Shown: positions 7,245 to 13,584 of the stretch, piece after piece
How the letters are laid out: each line of letters opens with the position of its first letter
Numbering within the stretch: the first letter of the stretch is position 1
Source: Bacillota bacterium
GTDB lineage: Bacteria; Bacillota; Clostridia; Saccharofermentanales; Fastidiosipilaceae
DNA length: 16,482 nt
NCBI GenBank assembly: GCA_023388435.1
Contig: JAEWGG010000039.1
Span: 1 to 16,482 of the forward strand
Direction: 5' to 3'
The notes under the pieces: model-generated
What the model was told of the DNA's origin: nothing
What the model saw: the letters and a program-made list of their open reading frames with translations, nothing else
The model's database searches: none
Translations under genes and position numbers: made by a program

Positions 7245-7281
7245 GAGAAAAGGACACCCCCACCTTAGGTGGAGGCGTCCT
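7245..7281 (-). terminator. Leader hairpin with short T-run before the ssb-like gene
   Basis: A 31-nt near-palindrome at 7251-7281 (AGGAC...GTCCT outer arms, CCACCT/AGGTGG inner arms, two mismatches) is followed leftward by TTTTCTC and then the ssb RBS. If the promoter at 7288-7316 is used, this hairpin lies in the leader and may be an attenuator. Otherwise it is a terminator or an RNA-stability element. Confidence 0.5.
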
Positions 7282-7287
7282 CACACT

Positions 7288-7316
7288 GTGATATTGACTT
7301 GTGCAACGTTGCACAA
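7288..7316 (-). promoter_or_regulatory. Candidate promoter of the ssb-parA-parB operon
   Basis: Leftward, TTGTGC (7311-7316) and TATCAC (7288-7293) are separated by 17 nt. The match to -35/-10 consensus is only fair, but the spacing is ideal and the site is correctly placed for the operon. The -35 and most of the spacer are covered by the palindrome at 7299-7316, as expected for a repressed promoter. A perfect TATAAT at 7378-7383 lies further upstream without a good -35. Confidence 0.4.
7299..7316. promoter_or_regulatory. 18-bp perfect palindrome, candidate operator or centromere-type site
   Basis: TTGTGCAACGTTGCACAA is a perfect inverted repeat centred on CG, a form common among LacI-family operators and also seen in some partition sites. 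It lies 72 nt upstream of the ssb start over the likely promoter. Binding by ParB, the SSB operon's own regulator or a host repressor is possible; no regulator gene is visible beside it. Confidence 0.6.
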
Positions 7317-7432
7317 ACTGGTGACTTGCACGAAGGTCTATCTCCGTCAAGTCTTCCTCATCTGTATAGGGCAATGAATTATATGAAGGAAACCAAAAAT
7401 GCAGGGGTTAAAACCAGAAACTTGCGCTTTTT

Positions 7433-7482
7433 CCAGACCATAAGCTTGGGAAGCTGATGTTCTGCCATTGAACTACACCCGC
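7433..7482 (-). pseudogene. tRNA-Gly(CCC) 5' fragment, 3' third missing
   Basis: Leftward from 7482 the sequence follows tRNA-Gly: acceptor 5' strand GCGGGTG, TA, D-arm GTTC/GAAC with loop AATGGCA, and anticodon arm TCAGC-TTCCCAA-GCTTA with anticodon CCC. The variable region TGGTC and the first T-stem bases TGG follow. After that, no T-loop, T-stem 3' strand or matching acceptor 3' strand (CACCCGC) appears. The anticodon stem also has one C/T mismatch. The break falls in the T-arm, a frequent crossover region for tyrosine integrases, so this looks like an attachment-site relic or deletion scar rather than a working tRNA. Confidence 0.75.
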
Positions 7483-7704
7483 ATAGAGGACGGTTTGCCA
7501 AGAATGGCAACTTGTCAGGACTTCAATGGGCAGCCATTAATCTGCCTGACTACGCAGAATTCTACACGAAAAAGACTGTAAGTCAAGTGTGTGGCAGTGC
7601 CATTTCTCCCCAGCCTGTAGGTAATTAGAGGGCCATCCGCTAGTCCTCAGGCTGTTACAGGCAGCCATATTCGTATTCAAGCCGGCCCAGTGTGGAGCTA
7701 AGGA

Positions 7705-7768
7705 CTCGCTCTGTCTTTGCTTCAGGGGAGGCATTGTAAAATTTTTCGAGATTACTTTCCAGAGCGAG
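7705..7768. repeat. 9-bp inverted repeat CTCGCTCTG / CAGAGCGAG
   Basis: CTCGCTCTG at 7705-7713 pairs with CAGAGCGAG at 7760-7768, enclosing 46 nt that include one copy of the 13-bp direct repeat. Both arms are followed by a TCTTTG-like stretch. It could be a stem-loop or a short mobile-element remnant. Confidence 0.4.
7723..7735. repeat. Direct repeat copy 1, CAGGGGAGGCATT
   Basis: The first of two identical 13-bp copies, 99 bp apart, upstream of the abi pseudogene. The flanks of the two copies do not otherwise match, so this is not a tandem duplication of a longer unit. Confidence 0.5.
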
Positions 7769-7821
7769 GAGTCTTTGATTGGGCTGTAGCAGGACGCCCC
7801 GCACCTCTCATTGAAGTGTCC

Positions 7822-7834
7822 CAGGGGAGGCATT
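7822..7834. repeat. Direct repeat copy 2, CAGGGGAGGCATT
   Basis: The second identical 13-bp copy, ending 21 nt before the TTG start of the abi pseudogene. It could be a duplicated regulatory site or an insertion footprint. Confidence 0.5.
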
Positions 7835-7855
7835 TTGTTATAAAGGGGATTTATC

Positions 7856-8438
7856 TTGAAGCCGCTAAAGAATCCTGCATGCATTGAAACGTTAATCAGA
7901 AAATTGCGGCATTGTGCCGTCCTCATTGAGGATCAGGAACAGGCTCGGAAATTTTTGCGGCAAGTGTCGTACTATCGCTTAAGTGCTTATTTAATTCCAT
8001 TCAAGCGAAAGAAAAACATACAGATCTCCTTTGATGCTTTATGTCGAATCTATTATTTGGATTCAGCCTTGAGAGAATGGGTATATGCGCGTGTTGCTGT
8101 GGTAGAACTCTATATTCGGACCGTTCTTGGACAATACTTGTCCCTCCGATATGGGCCTGATGGATATCTGCTAGCCAGTAGCTATAACGACAAGCATGAC
8201 CACTATGGTGGCAGATTTCCTCTCTGGCTTATCATTGAGTTGTTTTCGACTGGAATGTTGTCAATCCTATATGTTGATTTAGAACTCCGAGAAAAGAAAT
8301 ATATCGCGAAATGCTATTTTAATACAGGAGTGAAGCAGATTAGTTCGTGGCTTAGCGTGTTGACTGATTTGCGTAGATGTTCTGGATATGCCAGAGATCG
8401 GTTTTCCTAACAATTGGCGAGAGATTCTTGAACGCTGA
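7856..8438 (+). pseudogene. Abi_2-family (AbiD/AbiF-like) abortive-infection gene, internally deleted and frameshifted
   Basis: The main frame runs 7856-8410 (184 aa) from a TTG start with AAGGGG upstream. It matches the Abi_2 pattern: ARKFLRQVSYYRLSAYLIPF near residues 30-50, YYLDSALREWV, VELYIRTVLG, and FPLWLIIELFSTGMLS, then SSWLSVLTDLR at the point where the family's RNxCAH-type motif should follow. Here the frame changes to RCSGYARDRFS and stops. A second frame, 8376-8438, encodes MPEIGFPNNWREILER, like the usual Abi_2 C-terminus (GFPxNW). So the segment between TDLR and the C-terminus, including the RNxxxH residues of the HEPN-type active site, is gone and the ends are joined out of frame. 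Intact relatives are about 300 aa and act in phage defence by stopping growth. This copy should be inactive. Its lower GC suggests acquisition from elsewhere. Confidence 0.8.
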
Positions 8439-8732
8439 TCATGGTAAAGCGCTGTGCTTTTTTAGAACAGCAGAAAAATCAGAACAACAGAGCGTTTTTG
8501 CCCCCCCAAAAAACTGGCGCATCACATCGTGTCAAACATGGAAAGCTTCCAATCCACGGCCTTTTGTATTCTGTATCCAAGACGTGGGGCTAGTTCTTGT
8601 GCTGGAGCAGGCGATCTTGCTCCGTGCAGGGGCTCAGATCTAGGGCTTTCTATTTCCTATTCTAATGCAATGTGTAGGATTAAGGGGATAAAAATAGGAT
8701 ATAAGACCTAAAATATGTTTTTTTTGCAAAGC
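8439..8732. other. Non-coding stretch between abi pseudogene and surface-protein promoter
   Basis: No supported gene. Overlapping plus-strand frames of 60-88 codons (8377-8711) have no RBS and no recognisable product. A loose stem CGCTGT/ACAGAGCG followed by TTTTTG near 8450-8505 could be a weak terminator for the abi gene. A 6-bp hairpin GGAGCA/TGCTCC lies at 8604-8623. The last 80 bp are AT-rich, as expected upstream of a promoter. Confidence 0.5.
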
Positions 8733-8761
8733 TTGACCTGCATAAACGATTGTGATAGTTT
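8733..8761 (+). promoter_or_regulatory. Candidate promoter of the LPXTG surface-protein gene
   Basis: TTGACC (8733-8738) and TAGTTT (8756-8761) are separated by 17 nt, with a run of eight or more Ts just upstream that may act as an UP-like element. The -35 is close to consensus and the -10 is weak. It would give a leader of about 70 nt containing two hairpins. Confidence 0.5.
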
Positions 8762-8772
8762 TCAATGGTGTA

Positions 8773-8828
8773 ATGGCGTACTGTCGCCATCGGTGAGAAC
8801 AAATCAGGGCTTCGGCACCGGGATTTGT
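8773..8828 (+). promoter_or_regulatory. Structured 5' leader of the surface-protein gene
   Basis: Two perfect stems lie in the leader: ATGGCG/CGCCAT (8773-8778 with 8785-8790) and ACAAATC/GATTTGT (8799-8805 with 8822-8828). The second ends 2 nt before the RBS GGAGGG. Such a hairpin could protect the mRNA or tune translation. It is too small for any riboswitch class I know. Confidence 0.4.
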
Positions 8829-8839
8829 ATGGAGGGAAT

Positions 8840-11800
8840 ATGCAATTATTAAAACGAAAAACTAAGCGGCTCAACTTTGTGAAGCGCAGCGCGGCGGTGG
8901 TGCTGGCGGGAGCGGTGCTGGCGGGGGGATTGCCCTTGTCCCTGCATACGCTGAACGCAGCGGAGGGCGATATCTATCAGCCTAAGCCGACGTCGAGCTT
9001 CAAGTTGACGAAGGAGCAGCTGGGGCACGTCTACATGACGAGTAAGGATATTGGCGGTGGCCACAATAATGAAAATTTCGCCACGCGTTACGCCAAGGTT
9101 GTGCCCCTGACGGATGAGAACTCGGCTTTTGAGCAGGAGTGGATGGTCATCTACAACATGGGCCTCCACGATGCGCTGTATGAGCAGCTGAAGCAGAACA
9201 GCGACTTTAGTCCGATCGATGTTAATGACCATGAGCAGGTCAAGCAGCTGCTTGGGAAAAATAACATGCCCTTCACCTCCAATCCCTGGCTTAGCGTCCT
9301 GGTTTCTAAGGACCTGGAGATCGTGGGGGACTTTACCTTCTACGCTCTGGAGCCGATGGATAAGCAGTACGAGAACAAATATGTCTCGAGCTTCGATGAG
9401 GTTGTCAAGCGCGTTCAGAATTATAGAAAAGGGGATAAGATCTTCAGAGCTGACAAGGTAAGTCGGCGCTCTGTCGATACGATGGAGCAGATCACGGATC
9501 TGAACAAGAGCGAAGCCCTTACTCAGTATGCGAACATCCGCCTCGATGATGCCAACGCCGAGTGGACGGCCTGGTCCACTCGTTTTGTGGAGGGCGATCA
9601 GGTTGGACTGCTGCGTAGCGAGAATTCCTTTGAGTTTAGGAACTACCAGTGGGCCACGGACAAGGATATCCAGAATTTCTATAATCCCCAGAATCAGGAT
9701 GTGTACTGGAATACGAATCAGAGCCCAGCGCACTTTGTGCTGAACGATCTCGGCCACGGCATGCGCTTCTCTTATGAGACGCAGTCCTCCTCCAAGGAGG
9801 GTCGTATCGTTGTTACCTTCAAGACGAAGCGTACACCGATGGACTTCTTCAAGGACGAGAAGTGGAACTTCATGAGAAGGAGCAACAACACGCAGAGTGA
9901 GCCGAAGTCCACGTTCGTTGCGGCGGCCTATAAGTCCCATGACAACAGTATGGTCCGCGCCCAGATGGATGTGACACTTCCTAAGCTGGCCCTGACGGAC
10001 AATGATGGGGACGGCCTGAACGACTACTACGAGACGCTCCTGGGAATTAAGACGGACTCCAACGATACGGACGGTGACGGCAATCAGGACAAGGCGGAGT
10101 TCCCTTCACGTTCCAAGCTTTCCCTCCCTGTCCAGGGTACATCTCCTTACACGCCGTCTGAGGCCAGACTACACACGATTAAGAATCTGTACCTGGATCC
10201 CTCTGATGCGACAACCCCGTGGAATCCCAAGCTGGATGCCCTGGAGAGCAAGGGTATGTCGCGCATCTATGCCGAGGATCCGGGTGTTGGCAAGGTCACT
10301 TATACCATCAATCCTGGGGATAAAGATGGGAATAAGTTGAAGTATGCAGTCGGTTCTGTGATCCGGGGCAAGACTGCGCCCTACGCGACTGTTGGTCTCT
10401 ACCCCATGGTGGACAATGACCGCAGGGAATTGAACGTGATTGCCGAGACGGTTGCGGATAAAAACGGCGATTTCACCCTGACCCTGGGATATGGCTTGGC
10501 GCGGCGTAACGACAGCCTGAACAAGTGGGGCAATGACATTGACTTTGCCGATGACGATGCCAGAACGCCGAAGTACAACGTCTGGGAAAATAACAATTTC
10601 GCCGTGATTAAGGCTGGACGCAGTACGGCCAAGATTTTCGTGACCTCCGATGGCTCTGATGCCAGACCGGCCTTTGCCTTCCCCTACTACACGACCGAGG
10701 CCATCGAACTGAGCGATCCCGTGCCTGAGCGTCCCATCACGGAGCGCTTCAAGGAGGCCCTGAGCAATTTCAAGAAGGTTCTGGTGGACAACCAGAAGAG
10801 CCTCAGCGAAGACGACCGCCAGGCCATCATCACGGCGCTGAAGGCCGACCCAGTCATCAGTGGCATGCTGGATCCGTTTTCTGAATCCTACTTCCAGATG
10901 GACGATGAATTCTGGATTCCCCTGAAGGGCACAACCTACCAGGCTAAGGTCACCGACCTTACCGAGGAGCGCCGCAAGCTCGGCGGCGGCGAGATTACGC
11001 CGGTCTACGATGACGATACCCTCTTCACCATGACCCTGCCCCAGCCGCAGAACCAGAGTTCGAAGCTGAAGCTCGGCGACAAGTATCTGATCTCGGTGAT
11101 CGGCACAGATGGCCAGCCCAAGGCCGAGAAAACAGAGGTTAAACTCACAGAAGACATGCTCCAGGCCCCTCAGATTGAGGATAAGCTGGGGGTGTCGGTC
11201 GTCGAGGGCGACACGCTGCGCGTCGAATTCGTTGACGAGCTGGACCGTCCCCTGACCAAGCTGGAGACCAAGGTACTGCACCGCGAGGATTCGGCCGAAC
11301 TGCTTAATCCACAGCAGACCTGGACTGAGCAGGAGGGCTTCAAGGCCGTCTTCGAGATCCCCGAGAATGTCACGGATGGCGAGTCCGCCTTCCTGACCAA
11401 TGCTGCTGGAGAGCCGATCATGGTCGAAGGCAAGCCCGTCACGGGTGAGATCGACGCCGCGAAAAAGACGGTCACGTTCGACCTGACTGAGATTGATGAT
11501 GGGACGACGGTCCGTGCCAGCTTTACAGAGAAGAATAAGAAGCCGAGCGTTTCGACGGAAGGCCTGACCGTTGATAAGCGGACCCTGGGTGAGCTGGTCT
11601 TTGCGGAAGACCCTGCTCAGGGGAACACGTCCGTTAAAGTTACAAGTCCGGAGCACATCAAGGACGGTGATACCGTTGTGGTGAGCATCCTTCCTGCGGG
11701 TTCCCCCACGGGTACACAGCCCAGCGATAAGGGCAGCGTCACCTACAAGTCGGGTACCAGCATCGAGATTCCATTCGAGCAGGGGACGAGCCTGCAGGCT

Positions 11801-13366
11801 GGTGATGTGGTCGTTGTGACGGTTAAGGCCAGGAATGGGCACACGGTGTCCACTGAGCCCTTTACAGTGCCTACGCCTGTCGATCGCACGGCCGTTACAG
11901 AGACCCCGAGTATCCAAAAGATCAATGCCCAGAATCCGACGATTAAGATCAGCAACATCGATCCCCATGCCAACCAGATTACGGTCAATGCGGGCGGTGA
12001 ATCCGTTGTCCTGACCAAGACAGCGGATGGCTGGACCCTGAGCACCGCGGACAAGGCGAACTACGATCTGGAAGAGAAGGATGGGGCCGTGATCCTGACT
12101 CCCAAGGCGAATCAGAAGACCGCCCTGGAAGGCAAGGACATCAGCGCGACGGTCACAAACACGAATGACCCGACCGCCACGAGCAAGACTTCCAATACAG
12201 TCAAGTTCGATACCACAGCTCCTGCTGCTCCGGAAGTCAAGGCTGGCACACCGAAGGAGGGTGACAGCAAGGTCCAGGTGCTGAAGCCCAGTGATGACAC
12301 CAGCAAAATTACGGTGGAGATTCCGACCGATCCCGCCACCACCATCGTCCTTGAGAAGGGAACAGATGGGAGCTGGACGGGCAAGTCGGGGCAGACCCCA
12401 GTGACCGTTGGCGAGAAGTCCGAGAACGGCAAGACCTATCTGGAAGTCAGCCTGCCCGACGGCAAGACCATCCCAGCCCCAGCTGCGGACGGCTCTAAGA
12501 AGCTCATCCTGACGGCTGAGGATGCTGTTGGGAACACAAGCAGGACAGAAGTCGGCATTGTGGCCCGCCCGGATAAGGACAAGTACAATCCGAAGACGCC
12601 AGATAAGAAGGTTGAGGTCAACGACCCGAAGAATCTGACGGAGACCGAGAAGGACGAGGTCAAGAAGGCGATCGAAGATGCCAACAAGAAGGGCGACGGC
12701 ACGTCGCTGTTGCCCGAGGGCACGACGATTACCATCGATGACGAGGGCAACGCGACCATCAGCTACCCCGATGGCAGCTCGGACACGATTCCTGGTTCGG
12801 AGCTGGTGACGAAGAAGCCTGCCCCAGGTAAGACGGGACTTCAGGAGCTTGTAGACCAGGCTGAAGACCTCAAAAATACCGATCGTTATAAGAATGCGGA
12901 TGAGGATAAGAAGCAGGCCTTTGACGAAGCCTTGAAGGAGGCGCAAGAGGTCCTGAATAATCCTGATGCGACTGAAGAGGAGATCGAGGCTGCGAAGAAG
13001 AAGCTTAAGGACGCGATGGATGCCTTGAATGGTAGCACGCCGACTGTGACTCCGACGCCCACGCCGACTGTGGCTCCGACGCCCACGCCTGTGCCGACAC
13101 CTACGCCTGCGCCGACACCTACGCCTGCGCCGACTGTGGCTCCGACGCCCACGCCGACTGTGGCTCCGACGCCCACGCCGATTGTGGCTCCGACGCCTGG
13201 ACAGCCCACGGGAAGCACTGGCACAGCTACTCCGCAAACGAAGCCAAGTGCCAAGAAGCTGCCCAGAACGGGTGAGACCAGTAAGCACTTCGCGCTGGGT
13301 GCCCTGCTACTGGGTCTGGCTGCCAGCCTCGGACTTGTCTGGCGTAAGCGTCAGGACAATCTCTAA
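8840..13366 (+). CDS. Large LPXTG-anchored multi-domain surface protein
   Basis: 1508 aa from the ATG at 8840, with GGAGGG at 8831-8836; a TTG five codons earlier is in frame but would put the RBS inside the gene. Signal peptide at residues 1 to about 41 (KRKTKRLNFVKR, Ala/Gly/Leu core, LNAAE). Residues about 45-380 are a head domain I do not recognise. DNDGDGLNDYYE at 387 onward and DTDGDGNQDKAEF form a thrombospondin-type-3-like Ca-binding segment. Residues about 450-1270 are beta-rich, Ig-like and interdomain regions. YPDGSSDTIPGSEL (from Tyr1309) is the YPDG-type motif of Gram-positive adhesins. A FIVAR-like helical module spans about 1333-1398, followed by a TPTPxP stalk and the sortase signal LPRTG at 1474-1478 with a hydrophobic helix and RKRQDNL tail. 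Sortase should link it to the cell wall. Adhesion is the likely role; no catalytic motif is evident. The gene is monocistronic, with its own promoter and terminator. Confidence 0.9.
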   Translation: MQLLKRKTKRLNFVKRSAAVVLAGAVLAGGLPLSLHTLNAAEGDIYQPKPTSSFKLTKEQLGHVYMTSKDIGGGHNNENFATRYAKVVPLTDENSAFEQEWMVIYNMGLHDALYEQLKQNSDFSPIDVNDHEQVKQLLGKNNMPFTSNPWLSVLVSKDLEIVGDFTFYALEPMDKQYENKYVSSFDEVVKRVQNYRKGDKIFRADKVSRRSVDTMEQITDLNKSEALTQYANIRLDDANAEWTAWSTRFVEGDQVGLLRSENSFEFRNYQWATDKDIQNFYNPQNQDVYWNTNQSPAHFVLNDLGHGMRFSYETQSSSKEGRIVVTFKTKRTPMDFFKDEKWNFMRRSNNTQSEPKSTFVAAAYKSHDNSMVRAQMDVTLPKLALTDNDGDGLNDYYETLLGIKTDSNDTDGDGNQDKAEFPSRSKLSLPVQGTSPYTPSEARLHTIKNLYLDPSDATTPWNPKLDALESKGMSRIYAEDPGVGKVTYTINPGDKDGNKLKYAVGSVIRGKTAPYATVGLYPMVDNDRRELNVIAETVADKNGDFTLTLGYGLARRNDSLNKWGNDIDFADDDARTPKYNVWENNNFAVIKAGRSTAKIFVTSDGSDARPAFAFPYYTTEAIELSDPVPERPITERFKEALSNFKKVLVDNQKSLSEDDRQAIITALKADPVISGMLDPFSESYFQMDDEFWIPLKGTTYQAKVTDLTEERRKLGGGEITPVYDDDTLFTMTLPQPQNQSSKLKLGDKYLISVIGTDGQPKAEKTEVKLTEDMLQAPQIEDKLGVSVVEGDTLRVEFVDELDRPLTKLETKVLHREDSAELLNPQQTWTEQEGFKAVFEIPENVTDGESAFLTNAAGEPIMVEGKPVTGEIDAAKKTVTFDLTEIDDGTTVRASFTEKNKKPSVSTEGLTVDKRTLGELVFAEDPAQGNTSVKVTSPEHIKDGDTVVVSILPAGSPTGTQPSDKGSVTYKSGTSIEIPFEQGTSLQAGDVVVVTVKARNGHTVSTEPFTVPTPVDRTAVTETPSIQKINAQNPTIKISNIDPHANQITVNAGGESVVLTKTADGWTLSTADKANYDLEEKDGAVILTPKANQKTALEGKDISATVTNTNDPTATSKTSNTVKFDTTAPAAPEVKAGTPKEGDSKVQVLKPSDDTSKITVEIPTDPATTIVLEKGTDGSWTGKSGQTPVTVGEKSENGKTYLEVSLPDGKTIPAPAADGSKKLILTAEDAVGNTSRTEVGIVARPDKDKYNPKTPDKKVEVNDPKNLTETEKDEVKKAIEDANKKGDGTSLLPEGTTITIDDEGNATISYPDGSSDTIPGSELVTKKPAPGKTGLQELVDQAEDLKNTDRYKNADEDKKQAFDEALKEAQEVLNNPDATEEEIEAAKKKLKDAMDALNGSTPTVTPTPTPTVAPTPTPVPTPTPAPTPTPAPTVAPTPTPTVAPTPTPIVAPTPGQPTGSTGTATPQTKPSAKKLPRTGETSKHFALGALLLGLAASLGLVWRKRQDNL
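13036..13197 (+). repeat. Thr-Pro-rich repeat array in the surface-protein stalk
   Basis: The coding sequence repeats units such as ACTGTGGCTCCGACGCCC and CCGACACCTACGCCTGCG, giving a protein tract of TPTPTVAP and TPTPAP units (about residues 1400-1452). Near-identical DNA copies make length change by slippage likely. The tract should be a rigid wall-spanning rod before the LPXTG signal. Confidence 0.85.
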
Positions 13367-13439
13367 GGTCTGGCCCTGAGCTTGACCATCTGCCCTGGCC
13401 TTGTCCCAGCGAAAGGGGGCGGGGCCAGAGCATATAAGA

Positions 13440-13473
13440 AGAGTAGTGCTCACAAGAGCACTACTCTTTTTTT
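13440..13473 (+). terminator. Rho-independent terminator of the surface-protein gene
   Basis: AGAGTAGTGCTC (13440-13451), loop ACAA, GAGCACTACTCT (13456-13467), then a T-run to 13473. The 12-bp perfect stem is followed by seven Ts in the rightward direction. Leftward it lacks a good T-run, so it mainly serves the plus strand. The following 111 nt, up to the permease stop, hold no gene. Confidence 0.92.
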
Positions 13474-13584
13474 CTGCACTAGTTTATGAATATTCCCGCG
13501 TGTGCTTTAAGCGCTGAGGTCTCCATATCAAGGGCACATAAACGTAAGAGACTTGGCTTCTGACAGCAGGAGTCAGTACCGTTT

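Larger units (their letters stand above)
7483..7855. other. Non-coding stretch between tRNA fragment and abi pseudogene
   Basis: No supported gene. It contains a perfect small hairpin TTGCCA-AGAA-TGGCAA at 7495-7510, a 13-bp direct repeat and a 9-bp inverted repeat (listed separately). A 129-codon frame on the minus strand (7537-7926) has no RBS, overlaps the start of the abi gene in antisense and shows no recognisable protein. The sequence is less GC-rich than the flanks. Confidence 0.5.

Noticed and set aside
7401..7482. Complete tRNA using CCCCTGC at 7401-7407 as acceptor 3' strand
   Set aside because: The acceptor would pair at six of seven positions, but the intervening sequence forms no 5+7+5 T-arm and has no GGTTCRA-type loop.
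7537..7926. 129-codon minus-strand frame between tRNA fragment and abi
   Set aside because: No RBS, overlaps the abi start in antisense, and the protein has no recognisable feature; two similar MPPL stretches arise simply from the 13-bp direct repeat.
8377..8711. Two plus-strand frames of 60-88 codons after the abi remnant
   Set aside because: No RBS, no similarity that I recognise, and they partly overlap the out-of-frame abi C-terminus.
8849..9940. 363-codon minus-strand frame opposite the surface-protein N-terminus
   Set aside because: Antisense shadow; it starts inside another gene without an RBS and ends within the signal-peptide region of the real gene.
13036..13197. CRISPR-like regular repeats
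   Set aside because: The repeats are coding, in frame, without unique spacers, and encode a Thr-Pro stalk.
10169..13288. 1039-codon open frame on the minus strand
   Set aside because: It lies wholly antisense to the LPXTG gene and is rich in Arg, Leu and Ile from reversed GC-rich codons. It has no RBS and no recognisable domain.
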